The position numbers and the translations under genes were made by a program. Shown piece after piece: positions 30,921-38,640 of a stretch of DNA of 39,908 bases. The notes beneath the pieces are model-generated. The model searched no databases. It was not told the origin of the DNA and saw only the letters and a program-made list of their open reading frames with translations. Position 1 is the first letter of the stretch, and each line of letters starts with the position of its first letter. The stretch spans positions 1 to 39,908 of the forward strand of contig JASHQC010000091.1 in NCBI GenBank assembly GCA_030037735.1, read 5' to 3'. The stretch is from Thermoplasmata archaeon. GTDB lineage: Archaea > Thermoplasmatota > Thermoplasmata > Lutacidiplasmatales > UBA184.

Positions 30921-31645
30921 TGGGAAAGCGCATCAAGTCCCGGCGCCGGGGGGCCGGTACCGGTCCGTACGTCTCTCCGAGCCACCGCCATCACGGGGCG
31001 GTGTATCATCCGCCGCCCAACGTGTCGGGGAGCGGCAAGATCGAGTCGCTTGAGCACGCCCCGGGGCGCTCCGCTTCGGTCGTTTTCGTCCGGGGCCCGG
31101 CCGGCGAGGAAATCCAGATGTTGGCCGCCGCCGGAATCGCCACCGGCGACACGGTCTCGTTGAACACAGGGCCTGTGGTCCGGGGCAGCCTGCTCCCGCT
31201 CCAGAGCATCCCCGATGGAGTGCTGGTATCGAATCTCGAGGTCAAACCTTTCGACGGGGGCCGCTTGGTGCGCGCCGCGGGGTCGAGTGCGCTCGTCGTG
31301 GCCCACACCGGGGGCGAGGTCACCGTGCAGCTCCCCTCGGGCCAGTTCAAGCAGTTCCTCGAGACCTGTCGAGCCCAGGTCGGAAGCGTCGGTGGTGGGG
31401 GTCGTCAGGAACGCCCCTTCGTCAAGGCCGGCAAGAAGGTGGTCTCCTACCGGTCCCTTGCTCGCGCGCCGTTCAAGGTGCGCGGCGTGGCGATGAACCC
31501 CGTCAGCCACCCTCACGGCGGCGGTGCTCACCAGCACGTGGGCCGACCGAGCACCGTCGGTTCGGGTGCGTGGCCCGGCCAGAAGGTGGGCCGGTTCTCT
31601 CCGCGGCGCAAACACTCGAAGCGCCGTCGCGGTGGAGGTAGCTGA
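30920..31645 (+). CDS. rpl2: 50S ribosomal protein L2
   Basis: L2 is needed for subunit joining and peptidyl-transferase activity. The 241-residue protein starts MGKRIKSRRRGAGTGPYV. It includes GRSASVVFVRGPAGEEIQMLAAAG and the strongly conserved C-terminal VRGVAMNPVSHPHGGGAHQHVGRP (with the essential His of HPHGGG). The ATG is chosen because it gives the exact family N-terminus and overlaps the L23 stop; an earlier frame start is inside L23. Confidence 0.97.
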   Translation: MGKRIKSRRRGAGTGPYVSPSHRHHGAVYHPPPNVSGSGKIESLEHAPGRSASVVFVRGPAGEEIQMLAAAGIATGDTVSLNTGPVVRGSLLPLQSIPDGVLVSNLEVKPFDGGRLVRAAGSSALVVAHTGGEVTVQLPSGQFKQFLETCRAQVGSVGGGGRQERPFVKAGKKVVSYRSLARAPFKVRGVAMNPVSHPHGGGAHQHVGRPSTVGSGAWPGQKVGRFSPRRKHSKRRRGGGS

Positions 31646-31647
31646 TC

Positions 31648-32073
31648 ATGCCGAAGACTCGCAAGGCGAAGAAGGGAGAGGTTCGACGGAAGCGGGAGTT
31701 CACCCTCCGCGGCAAGACGCTCCCCGAGCTCCAGCAACTCAGCCTGGACGACCTGGCGAAGCTTCTCCCCGCCCGGCAACGCCGGTCGATTCGGCGGGGG
31801 TTTAACGAGGACCAGCGCCGGTTCCTGGAGAAGCTGGCCGGGGCCGCGGACGGGAAGCCAGTGCGCACGCACTGTCGGGATGTCATCGTGCTCCCCCAGC
31901 ACGTCGGCCGGCACGTCGCGGTCCACAACGGGAAGGAGTTCAAGGAGATCGAGGTCCGGCCGGAGATGATCGGCCACTACTACGGCGAGTTCGCGCTGAC
32001 CCGTCGGTTCGAGAAGCACTCGGGGCCGGGCGTCGGGGCGACGCGGTCCTCGAAGTTCATGCCGTTGAAGTGA
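31648..32073 (+). CDS. rps19: 30S ribosomal protein S19
   Basis: S19 binds 16S rRNA in the head and contacts the A-site region. The 141-residue archaeal form has the N-terminal FTLRGKTLPELQQLSLDDLAKLLPARQRRSIRRG extension, then THCRDVIVLPQHVGRHVAVHNGKEF and the C-terminal HYYGEFALTRRFEKHSGPGVGATRSSKFMPLK (key part GVGATRSSKF). It lies 2 nt after L2. Its TGA stop is followed at once by GGGAG, which serves L22. Confidence 0.96.
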   Translation: MPKTRKAKKGEVRRKREFTLRGKTLPELQQLSLDDLAKLLPARQRRSIRRGFNEDQRRFLEKLAGAADGKPVRTHCRDVIVLPQHVGRHVAVHNGKEFKEIEVRPEMIGHYYGEFALTRRFEKHSGPGVGATRSSKFMPLK

Positions 32074-32083
32074 GGGAGCGACG

Positions 32084-32548
32084 ATGGGGAACCGCGGATA
32101 CACGTACCTAGCCGAGAGCGGCGTCTCCGTGGCGCGAGCCCGCGGGCAGGAGCTCCCGATCTCCCCCAAGAAGACCTACGAAGTCCTGAACGCCATCCGG
32201 GGGCTTGACCTCGACAAGGCCCGCAAGGTCCTCGAGGAGGCGATCGCCCTCCAGCGCGCGATCCCGTTCCGTCGCTACAACCAGGAGACAGCCCACAAGC
32301 GCGGGATCGGGCCCGGGCGATACCCAAAGAAGGTCTGCAAAGCCCTGATCGACGTCCTCGCGAACGCGGAGGCGAACGCCGAGTTCCAGGGTCTCGACAC
32401 CGACCGGCTGTTCGTCAAGGTCGCCGCCTCGTCGCGCGGCCGCATCCAGAAGGCGAACATGCCGCGGGCCCAGGGCCGCGCCACGGCGTGGAACGAGCAG
32501 ACCACCCACATCGAGATCGTTCTGGGCGAGCGGAAGGAGGCCGCGTAA
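32084..32548 (+). CDS. rpl22: 50S ribosomal protein L22
   Basis: L22 lines the exit tunnel with a beta hairpin. The 154-residue protein has ELPISPKKTYEVLNAIRGLDLDKARKVLEEAIALQRAIPFRRYNQETAHKRG (key part ISPKKTYEVLNAIRG) and the hairpin AASSRGRIQKANMPRAQGRATAWNEQTTHIEIVL. The ATG is preceded by GGGAG six bases upstream. Its TAA shares one base with the S3 ATG. Confidence 0.96.
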   Translation: MGNRGYTYLAESGVSVARARGQELPISPKKTYEVLNAIRGLDLDKARKVLEEAIALQRAIPFRRYNQETAHKRGIGPGRYPKKVCKALIDVLANAEANAEFQGLDTDRLFVKVAASSRGRIQKANMPRAQGRATAWNEQTTHIEIVLGERKEAA

Positions 32549-33231
32549 TGTCGAGCGAGCGCAAGGTCATCGAGGAGGCCACCCGACGTGTCCTGCTCAA
32601 GGATTTCCTCATCCAGCAGAGCGCCCGCGCCGGATTCGGGGGCCTCGACATTCAACGGACCCCGATGGGCACCCGCGTCACGCTCATCACCGAGCGGCCC
32701 GGCATCATCATCGGCCGGCGTGGTGAGCTCATCAAGCAGCTGACCCAGGACATCCAGAACCGATTCAAGCTCGACAACCCGCAGATCGAGGTCCAGGAGG
32801 AGCGCCAGCCGGCGCTCAACGCCCAGTTGATGGCGGAGAAGCTCGCCGGCACCCTCGAACGTGGCTGGCACTTCCGCCGCGCGGGGCACTCGACCGTCCG
32901 CCGGATCATGGAAGCCGGCGCCCGGGGCTGTCAGGTCATTCTGTCGGGAAAGCTTACCGGAGAGCGCCACCGGACCGAACGGTTCAAGGCCGGTACGATC
33001 AAGTACTGCGGCGAGGCCGCAATCCTCCTCATTCAGAAGGGGTTCGCGCAGGCGCGCCTCAAGCCGGGCGTCATCGGCGTGAAGGTCTGGATCATGGGAC
33101 CGAACGCGCGGCTGCCCGACGAGATCCGGCTCAAGGGCATCGAGGAGCGTCAACGGACACCGCCGGCCGAACTGCCGTCGGTCGAGGTGCCGCCGCTGCC
33201 GGACATGCCCCCGGCGGAGGGAGCGCCGTGA
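32548..33231 (+). CDS. rps3: 30S ribosomal protein S3
   Basis: S3 lies at the mRNA entry tunnel. The 227-residue protein has the KH domain motif RPGIIIGRRGELIKQLTQDIQ and the C-terminal domain GWHFRRAGHSTVRRIMEAGARGCQVILSGKL and GVIGVKVWIMGPNARLPDEI. A Pro/Glu-rich tail of about 25 residues ends the protein. The ATG at 32548 overlaps the L22 stop by one base; an earlier frame start is inside L22. The end overlaps the L29 GTG start. Confidence 0.96.
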   Translation: MSSERKVIEEATRRVLLKDFLIQQSARAGFGGLDIQRTPMGTRVTLITERPGIIIGRRGELIKQLTQDIQNRFKLDNPQIEVQEERQPALNAQLMAEKLAGTLERGWHFRRAGHSTVRRIMEAGARGCQVILSGKLTGERHRTERFKAGTIKYCGEAAILLIQKGFAQARLKPGVIGVKVWIMGPNARLPDEIRLKGIEERQRTPPAELPSVEVPPLPDMPPAEGAP

Positions 33232-33443
33232 CGCTGCTTAGGATGAAGGACCTGCGCGCCCTCTCGGACGAGGATCTGCAGAAGAAGATCGCCGATATCG
33301 AGAACGACCTGCTGCGGGAGCGGGGAACGGCGGCCATGGGCGGCGCGCCGCCGAGCCCGGGCCGGCTGCGGGCGCTCCGCACGAACGTCGCTCGGGCCCT
33401 CACGGTGCTCTCCGAGCGCGCTCGGGCGGCCCGGGCCAAATAA
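33228..33443 (+). CDS. rpl29: 50S ribosomal protein L29
   Basis: This short two-helix protein of 71 residues sits near the tunnel exit beside L23. MKDLRALSDEDLQKKIADIENDLLRER and a C-terminal helix with RALRTNVARALTVLSERARA are typical. The start is either GTG 33228 (GTGA overlap with S3) or ATG 33243, five codons later, which fits the family N-terminus equally well. No SUI1/aIF1 gene follows, unlike in many Euryarchaeota. Confidence 0.93.
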   Translation: MTLLRMKDLRALSDEDLQKKIADIENDLLRERGTAAMGGAPPSPGRLRALRTNVARALTVLSERARAARAK

Positions 33444-33464
33444 GGAGAAGGGAGGGAGGAACCG

Positions 33465-33785
33465 ATGTCGCTCGACGCCGAAACCGCACGGGTCCCTCCC
33501 TCTCCGGCGCTGCTCGGGGAGATCATCGGGCTGCCCGTGCACATCACGGAGGCGCCGGGGGTCCGGCCGCTGCCCCTGGACGGCGTCGTCGCGGACGAGA
33601 CGTTGCACACCCTTCTCATCCGTCCCGCCGGCGCGAGCCGGCTCCGCCGCGTATCGAAGGACGGCCTGCGCGCGGTCCTGGTCAAGGACGGCGACGAGGT
33701 GCCGCTGGTCGGCGAGATGCTTCGCGTGCGGCCGGAAGACCGAACCAAGCTGCTCGCGCTGGGCGGGCACCGGAGGATCCGATGA
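33465..33785 (+). CDS. rnp1: RNase P protein component 1 (p29/Rpp29)
   Basis: Rnp1 is the archaeal homologue of Pop4/Rpp29 and stabilises the specificity and catalytic domains of RNase P RNA, which trims tRNA 5' leaders. The 106-residue protein shows LLGEIIGLPVHITEAP, the beta-barrel core DGVVADETLHTLLIR and the closing RVRPEDRTK, all conserved in the family. Its place between L29 and S17 is the standard archaeal location. A purine-rich GGAGGGAGGAA lies just before the ATG. The stop overlaps the S17 ATG. Confidence 0.92.
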   Translation: MSLDAETARVPPSPALLGEIIGLPVHITEAPGVRPLPLDGVVADETLHTLLIRPAGASRLRRVSKDGLRAVLVKDGDEVPLVGEMLRVRPEDRTKLLALGGHRRIR

Positions 33786-34207
33786 GCCCACCGGCTAAGC
33801 CAGGGACCCGGCGGGCCCGCGACATCGGGCTCGACGTTCGCTCCCCGAAGGAGCGGTGCGATGACCGGCATTGCCCCTTCCATGGCCACTTGTCGGTCCG
33901 GGGCCAGATCTTCGAAGCCACCGTGGTCTCGACCGCGATGCAACGCACCGCCGTCGTCGAGCGGACGATTCTCCGCCGGATACCGAAGTATGAGCGGTAT
34001 GCCAAACGCCGTCGCCGATACCTCGTGCACGACCCTCCGTGCCTCAAGGTACGCGTGGGGCGGCTGGTCCGGGTCGCGGAGATTCGGCCGCTCTCGAAGA
34101 CCGTCACGTTCTGCATCGTCGAGGACCTGGGCGACGCCGCCCGCCGCACCAGCGGCGAAGAGGTCGTCCCGATCCCCTCCACCCCGCCGAAGGAGGAGGC
34201 CAAATGA
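33782..34207 (+). CDS. rps17: 30S ribosomal protein S17
   Basis: The 141-residue archaeal-type S17 has an N-terminal extension with [27 protein letters not shown] (two cysteines typical of S17/S11e). The OB-fold core follows: [65 protein letters not shown]. The C-terminal 25 residues are a variable Thr/Glu/Pro tail. ATGA overlaps occur at both ends. Confidence 0.95.
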   Translation: MSPPAKPGTRRARDIGLDVRSPKERCDDRHCPFHGHLSVRGQIFEATVVSTAMQRTAVVERTILRRIPKYERYAKRRRRYLVHDPPCLKVRVGRLVRVAEIRPLSKTVTFCIVEDLGDAARRTSGEEVVPIPSTPPKEEAK

Positions 34208-34602
34208 AGGGCCTCGCCGGCAGCCGGGGCCGGGGTCTTCCGAAGGGCGCGCGACTGGACTGCGTCGACAACACCGGCGCGAAGGTGGTGGAGATCATCG
34301 CGGTCCGCAACTGGCACGGGACGCATCGCCGCTATCCCCGGGCCGCCGTGGCGGACCTCGTCATCGCCTCGGTGAAAAAGGGCACGCCCGAGATGCGCCG
34401 CCAGGTCGTGCACGCCGTCATCGTGCGCTCCCGGGTCCCCATCCACCGCGCCGATGGGACGCGCATCCAATTCGAGGACAACGCCGCGGTCATCACGACC
34501 GAGACCGGGGAGATCAAGGGATCTCAGATCAAGGGTCCGGTGGCAAAGGAGGCCGCCGAACGATGGCCGCGCATTGCCGCGGCGTCGTCGATCATCGTCT
34601 GA
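34204..34602 (+). CDS. rpl14: 50S ribosomal protein L14
   Basis: L14 lies at the subunit interface and contacts translational GTPases' surroundings. The 132-residue protein has [77 protein letters not shown] and the C-terminal [22 protein letters not shown]. The ATG at 34204 overlaps the S17 stop. The TGA runs directly into GGGAG, which serves L24. Confidence 0.96.
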   Translation: MKGLAGSRGRGLPKGARLDCVDNTGAKVVEIIAVRNWHGTHRRYPRAAVADLVIASVKKGTPEMRRQVVHAVIVRSRVPIHRADGTRIQFEDNAAVITTETGEIKGSQIKGPVAKEAAERWPRIAAASSIIV

Positions 34603-34615
34603 GGGAGCTGAACCG

Positions 34616-35161
34616 ATGGCACATTCTCGATCCACCCAGCCGCGAAAGCAGCGGCGCGAAAGCTTCAACGCCTCCTCGTTCGGCCGCCGCCGCCAGATGA
34701 CCGTGGCCCTCTCGCGGGATCTCCGGAACCGGTACAAGCGACGGGCCCTTCCACTCCGGAAGGGCGACACCGTCCGGATCATCTCGGGCAGCTTCAAGGG
34801 GCGCGAGGAGCGGGTCTCGAAGGTCGATATGCGAACCCTCCGTGTCACCCTCGACGGGGTGACGATCAAGAAGGTGGACCAGAAGCTCAAGCCGCTCCCC
34901 ATCCGGTCGAGCCACCTGATCCTGACCCGGCTCAACCTCGCGGACGCCTGGCGCCGGGAAGTCCTTCACGTCTCCGCCGCGGAGGCTCCCCCCGAGGAGA
35001 CACCGGCTCCTGAGGCCGAAACCACTCCCGCACTGCCCGCCTCAGAGGCGTCCGAGACATCCGCCGAGACGAGCGCGAAACCGACGAGCGAGGACGACGC
35101 ACCGGCCTCGCCCGCTCCCAAGAAACGTCGGACGAAGCCGGCGGTGGAGGAGTCTGAATGA
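34616..35161 (+). CDS. rpl24: 50S ribosomal protein L24 with acidic tail
   Basis: The first 120 residues are ordinary archaeal L24: SFGRRRQMTVALSRDLRNRYKRRALPLRKGDTVRIISGSFKGREERVSKVDM (KOW core GDTVRIISGSFKG). The protein then continues with about 60 residues of Glu/Pro/Ala/Thr/Ser ending in a Lys/Arg-rich patch. That makes 181 residues instead of the usual 115-125. The frame is intact and the stop overlaps the S4e ATG, so the tail is genuine. The function of the tail is unknown. GGGAG precedes the ATG. Confidence 0.94.
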   Translation: MAHSRSTQPRKQRRESFNASSFGRRRQMTVALSRDLRNRYKRRALPLRKGDTVRIISGSFKGREERVSKVDMRTLRVTLDGVTIKKVDQKLKPLPIRSSHLILTRLNLADAWRREVLHVSAAEAPPEETPAPEAETTPALPASEASETSAETSAKPTSEDDAPASPAPKKRRTKPAVEESE

Positions 35162-35874
35162 CGCGCCGGCTCAAGCGAAGAGCCGCTCCCCGCAGCTGGA
35201 CAGTCCCCCGGAAGGGTTCGAAGTGGATCCTCCGGCCCTCTCCCGGACCCCACCCGCAGGATGCGTCGATCCCTCTCCTTCTCGTGTTGCGCGACGTACT
35301 GCACCTCGTCCGGAGTACGCGGGAGGCCCGGATCCTCCTGCGCAGCGGTGTCGTGCACATCGACGGGAAGATCGTGAAGGACCTGGCCCGGGGCATCGGG
35401 CTCATGGACACCCTCACGCTCGCCGCGCCACTCAACACACACTACCGGCTCTTCAGGGACCGACGGGGGATGCTCCGCCTTTACCCCATCCCGCCAGAGG
35501 AGGCGTCGGTCAAGATTGGTCGGATCCAGCGGAAGACCACCGTTCACGGAGGCAAGCTCCAGGTCACGCTCCACGATGGGCGCAACCTGCGCATCCCCGA
35601 AGGGATGGACTGGAAGGTCGGCGACTCGCTCAAGATCCATCTTCCGGATCAGAAGGTGCTGGGCCGACTTCCGTTCGCCGCGGGGCATCTCGCCTATGTG
35701 GCGGGCGGCACGCACGTCGGGGAGCTCGCCCGCATCGACAAGGTCGAGGTCCTGAACTCGCCGCAGCCGAACCGTGTCCACTTCAAAGAAGGGTTCTCCA
35801 CCGTCAAGCAGTACGTCTTCGTGGTCGGGGAAACGACTCCCCAGATCACGCTACCGGAGGCGTTGAACCGATGA
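35158..35874 (+). CDS. rps4e: 30S ribosomal protein S4e
   Basis: This archaeal/eukaryotic-specific small-subunit protein has an S4-like RNA-binding region, a central domain and a KOW motif. The 238-residue product has RAAPRSWTVPRKGSKWILRPSPGPHPQDASIPLLLVLRDVL, LRSGVVHIDGKIVKDLARGIGLMDTL and the KOW region ARIDKVEVLNSPQPNRVHF (usual family length about 235-240). ATGA overlaps with L24 and L5 place it in the same tightly coupled run. Confidence 0.96.
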   Translation: MTRRLKRRAAPRSWTVPRKGSKWILRPSPGPHPQDASIPLLLVLRDVLHLVRSTREARILLRSGVVHIDGKIVKDLARGIGLMDTLTLAAPLNTHYRLFRDRRGMLRLYPIPPEEASVKIGRIQRKTTVHGGKLQVTLHDGRNLRIPEGMDWKVGDSLKIHLPDQKVLGRLPFAAGHLAYVAGGTHVGELARIDKVEVLNSPQPNRVHFKEGFSTVKQYVFVVGETTPQITLPEALNR

Positions 35875-36431
35875 GCGCACCCGCCTCCAAGGCGCCTACC
35901 CCCCCGGCCTCGCCCCCGACAGGCAACCGGTGGCGGCAACTGCGCCTCGTCAAGGTCGTCGTGAACATCGGGGTGGGAGAGTCCGGCGACCGCCGGGCGA
36001 AGGCCGAGCGGGTGCTCACGATGCTGGCCAAGCAGAAACCGGTCGCCACCCGCTCGCACGCCACGAACCGGGACTTCGGCATCCGGGTCGGTCAAGAGAT
36101 CGGAGCGAAGGTGACCTTGCGCGGGGAGGCCGCGACCGACTTTCTGCGCCGCGCCTTCGAGGCTCGGGACAACCAGATCGACCCCGACGCCATCGATGCC
36201 GACGGGAACTTCTCCTTCGGGATTCGCGACTACACGGACTTTACCGGGATGAAGTACGACCCCGGGATCGGGATCTTCGGCCTCGACGTCTCCGCCGAAG
36301 TCGGCCGGGCCGGCTGGCGAGTCCGGGACCGGCGGTTGAAGCCCTCGGCGCTGCCGTCGCACGTCCGGGTCTCCTCGGATGAGACCCGGAAGTTCCTCGT
36401 CGAACAGTTCGGAGTGACCTTCCTGGAGTGA
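35871..36431 (+). CDS. rpl5: 50S ribosomal protein L5
   Basis: L5 binds 5S rRNA in the central protuberance and contacts P-site tRNA. The 186-residue protein has [57 protein letters not shown] and [29 protein letters not shown], both archaeal L5 hallmarks. An N-terminal Pro/Ala-rich stretch of about 20 residues precedes the domain. The ATG overlaps the S4e stop. A longer frame starting inside S4e is rejected. Confidence 0.96.
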   Translation: MSAPASKAPTPPASPPTGNRWRQLRLVKVVVNIGVGESGDRRAKAERVLTMLAKQKPVATRSHATNRDFGIRVGQEIGAKVTLRGEAATDFLRRAFEARDNQIDPDAIDADGNFSFGIRDYTDFTGMKYDPGIGIFGLDVSAEVGRAGWRVRDRRLKPSALPSHVRVSSDETRKFLVEQFGVTFLE

Positions 36432-36433
36432 CA

Positions 36434-36580
36434 ATGAAGCCGAAGAAGATGTTCGGACGGAAGGAAGGTTGCCTTCGCTGCGACCGGAAGCGGGGGATCG
36501 TGCGCCGGTACGGGCTCCACCTCTGCCGCCAATGCTTCCGCGAAGTGGCGATGGACCTCGGCTTCAGGAAGTATCAGTGA
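36434..36580 (+). CDS. rps14: 30S ribosomal protein S14, zinc form
   Basis: This 48-residue gene sits between L5 and S8, its standard place. The protein reads [16 protein letters not shown] and continues to the end GFRKYQ. The four zinc ligands are Cys13, Cys16, Cys31 and Cys34. S14 binds the head of the 30S subunit. It starts 2 nt after the L5 stop. Its TGA is immediately followed by GGGAG, the Shine-Dalgarno of S8. Confidence 0.95.
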   Translation: MKPKKMFGRKEGCLRCDRKRGIVRRYGLHLCRQCFREVAMDLGFRKYQ

Positions 36581-36590
36581 GGGAGTGAGC

Positions 36591-36980
36591 ATGCAGCAGG
36601 ACCTACTCAACGACGCGCTCGTGGCGCTCCGCCACGCCGACCTGCAGGGCAAGCAGACCGTGACCCTCGCCCCGGCTTCGAAGCTGGTGGGGGAGGTGCT
36701 CCGCATCCTCCAGGCGACGCAGTACATCGACGGCTTCACGTTCGTGCAGAACGGTCGCGGGGGGAGCTACGAGGTGAAGCTGGCCCGGCGGATCAACTCG
36801 TGCGGCGTTATCAAGCCCCGGCTGGCCGTCCGGCTCCGCGACCTCGAAAAGTTCGAGAGCCGGTACCTTCCGGCTCAGGACTTCGGCCGGCTCGTGCTTT
36901 CCACCAGCCACGGCGTGATCACACAGGTCGAGGCCCGGGAGCAGAAGGTCGGCGGGAGGTTGCTCGCGTATGTCTTCTGA
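36591..36980 (+). CDS. rps8: 30S ribosomal protein S8
   Basis: S8 binds helix 21 of 16S rRNA and is an early assembly protein. The 129-residue product starts MQQDLLNDALVALRHADLQGKQTVTLAPASKLVGEVLRILQ. It has GRGGSYEVKLARRINSCGVIKPRLAVRLRDLEKFESRYLPAQDFGRLVLSTSHGVIT (key words RINSCGVIKPR and STSHGV). A GTG two codons earlier is possible, but the ATG is correctly spaced after GGGAG. The end overlaps the L6 start by 11 nt. Confidence 0.96.
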   Translation: MQQDLLNDALVALRHADLQGKQTVTLAPASKLVGEVLRILQATQYIDGFTFVQNGRGGSYEVKLARRINSCGVIKPRLAVRLRDLEKFESRYLPAQDFGRLVLSTSHGVITQVEAREQKVGGRLLAYVF

Positions 36981-37551
36981 CGGCTCGGGCGCTCCGCCGC
37001 TCGGTGAGGTCCGCGTCGAGCTGCCGCCTGGCGTGCAGGCGCGGCTCGACAAGGACCAGCTCGTCGTCAAGGGCCCTCACGGAGAGGTGCACCGCCCGGT
37101 TCCGCTCGGGGCGCTTCAGGTGACCCCGCGCGGACAGACGGTCACGCTCCGTTTAGTGGTCCCGCCGGAGCGGAAGCGGGCGCGGGCGCTCATCAACACT
37201 TGGGAGCGCCACATCGCCAACATGGCGGCGGGCGTCACGCACGGCTTCGAGGCCCGCATGAAGGTCGTGGCGGCCCACTTCCCAATGAAGGTGGCCGTCA
37301 AGGATCACTCCGTGGTGATCGAGAACTTCCTCGGGGAGAAGTACCCGCGGACCGCGTCGATCCTCCCCGGCGTGGAGGCGAAGGTCGACGGGGAGTTCCT
37401 GATCCTGTCCGGGCCCGACATTGAGCGGGTCGGGCAGAGCGCGGCGAACATCGAGCGCACGACCAAGATCCGAGACTACGACCCGCGGGTCTTCCAGGAC
37501 GGCATCTACATTGTCGACAAGGCGCGGCCGAAGGCCGCGGAGGGCGCATGA
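36970..37551 (+). CDS. rpl6: 50S ribosomal protein L6
   Basis: L6 binds the sarcin-ricin loop region near the factor-binding site. The 193-residue protein has the archaeal pattern VELPPGVQARLDKDQLVVKGPHGEVHR, INTWERHIANMAAGVTHGFEARMKVVAAHFPMKV, NFLGEKYPRTA and the C-terminal NIERTTKIRDYDPRVFQDGIYIVDK. It begins with a short Ser/Gly-rich extension. It overlaps S8 by 11 nt and L32e by 4 nt. Confidence 0.96.
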   Translation: MSSDGSGAPPLGEVRVELPPGVQARLDKDQLVVKGPHGEVHRPVPLGALQVTPRGQTVTLRLVVPPERKRARALINTWERHIANMAAGVTHGFEARMKVVAAHFPMKVAVKDHSVVIENFLGEKYPRTASILPGVEAKVDGEFLILSGPDIERVGQSAANIERTTKIRDYDPRVFQDGIYIVDKARPKAAEGA

Positions 37552-38171
37552 CGGACCCGAAGAGCTCTCCGGCCGATGAGCCGGAGGAGACGGAGGCGAA
37601 GCCCACGTCCCCCGCCCCCGAACCCGAGCCCGCTCCCGCGCCGAAGAAAGCCCGAGCCACCCGGAGCCCCGCTCGGAAGGCCGCTCCGGCCAAAGCAAGC
37701 GAGGAAGAGCCTAAACCGAAGGCGAAGGCACCCAAGGAGACCCCTCCCCCCAGACGGCCGAAGCTCTCGCCGGAACTTGCCCGTCTCCTGACCCACCGGC
37801 GGAGCCAGGACGCCCACCGTCCGCTGTTCGTCCGCCAGGCCGCCCATCGGTACTGGCGTATCGGACGCGACGGCGCGTGGCGCCGCCCCCGCGGGCTCCA
37901 ATCGAAACAGCGCCGGCACTATGGGTACCGGCCGACCGTCGTGAGCATCGGATACCGCTCTCCCCGCCTGGTGCGGGGCCGGACCCCGACGGGCTTCCGC
38001 CCCGTTCTCGTGCTCACCGTAGCTGAGATCGGCCGGATCGACCCGGCCCACGAAGCCGCGATCATTGCGCGGACCATCGGAACCCAGAAACGCCTCGTCC
38101 TCGAAGAGGCGGCCCGCAAGCGCGGCGTGCACGTGCTCAACCCGATCACGAAGGAGACGCGGGAAACCTAG
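37548..38171 (+). CDS. rpl32e: 50S ribosomal protein L32e with long N-terminal extension
   Basis: The conserved L32e domain occupies about residues 78-207: RRSQDAHRPLFVRQAAHRYWRIGRDGAWRRPRGLQSKQRRHYGYRPTVVSIGYRSPRLVRG (key words WRRPRGLQSKQRR and GYRSP) and IARTIGTQKRLVLEEAARKRGVHVLN. It is preceded by about 75 residues of Glu/Pro/Lys/Ala low-complexity sequence. N-terminal extensions of this kind are also known in halophile L32e. The start is fixed by the ATGA overlap with L6. The role of the extension is unknown. Confidence 0.94.
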   Translation: MTDPKSSPADEPEETEAKPTSPAPEPEPAPAPKKARATRSPARKAAPAKASEEEPKPKAKAPKETPPPRRPKLSPELARLLTHRRSQDAHRPLFVRQAAHRYWRIGRDGAWRRPRGLQSKQRRHYGYRPTVVSIGYRSPRLVRGRTPTGFRPVLVLTVAEIGRIDPAHEAAIIARTIGTQKRLVLEEAARKRGVHVLNPITKETRET

Positions 38172-38175
38172 GACC

Positions 38176-38640
38176 ATGCCGGACCTCTCCAACCAGCGAC
38201 GGATGGCCGCCACGCTACTGAAGTGTGGCGAGGGTCGGATCTGGATCGACCCCTCCCGCCAGGAGGATCTGGCCGACGCGGTAACGCGGAAGGACGTCCG
38301 GGGCGCCATCAAGGCCGGCGTCATCCAGCGCCTTCCGGCGGCGGGGACCTCCCGCGGCCGGGCCCGGAAGCTCGCCGAGGAACGCCGGAAGGGACGTCAC
38401 CAGGGCCCCGGCTCCCGTCGGGGGTCGCCGGCTTCGCGCATCAGCAAGAAGGGACGCTGGATGCGTCGCATTCGGGCGCAGCGCAGCCTGCTCGCCGAAC
38501 TCCGTGGCCAGAAGAAGATCCCCCCGAGCGTGTATCGGTCGTTCTACCAGAAGGCGAAGGGCGGCATGTTCCGCAGCCGGGCCCATCTCCTGCTCAACCT
38601 CCGATTGGCCGGGCACATTCCCGAGGAGAAGGGGGCATGA
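38176..38640 (+). CDS. rpl19e: 50S ribosomal protein L19e
   Basis: This archaeal/eukaryotic-specific protein takes part in an intersubunit bridge. The 154-residue product has LSNQRRMAATLLKCGEGRIWIDPSRQEDLADAVTRKDVRGAIKAGVIQRLPAAGTSRGRARKLAEERRKGRHQGPGSRRG (key words RMAATLLKCGEGRIW and RKDVRGAIK) and RRIRAQRSLLAELRGQKKIPPSVYRSFYQKAKGGMFRSRAHLLLNL. The ATG gives the natural N-terminus; an upstream frame start lies inside L32e. It overlaps the L18 ATG. Confidence 0.96.
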   Translation: MPDLSNQRRMAATLLKCGEGRIWIDPSRQEDLADAVTRKDVRGAIKAGVIQRLPAAGTSRGRARKLAEERRKGRHQGPGSRRGSPASRISKKGRWMRRIRAQRSLLAELRGQKKIPPSVYRSFYQKAKGGMFRSRAHLLLNLRLAGHIPEEKGA

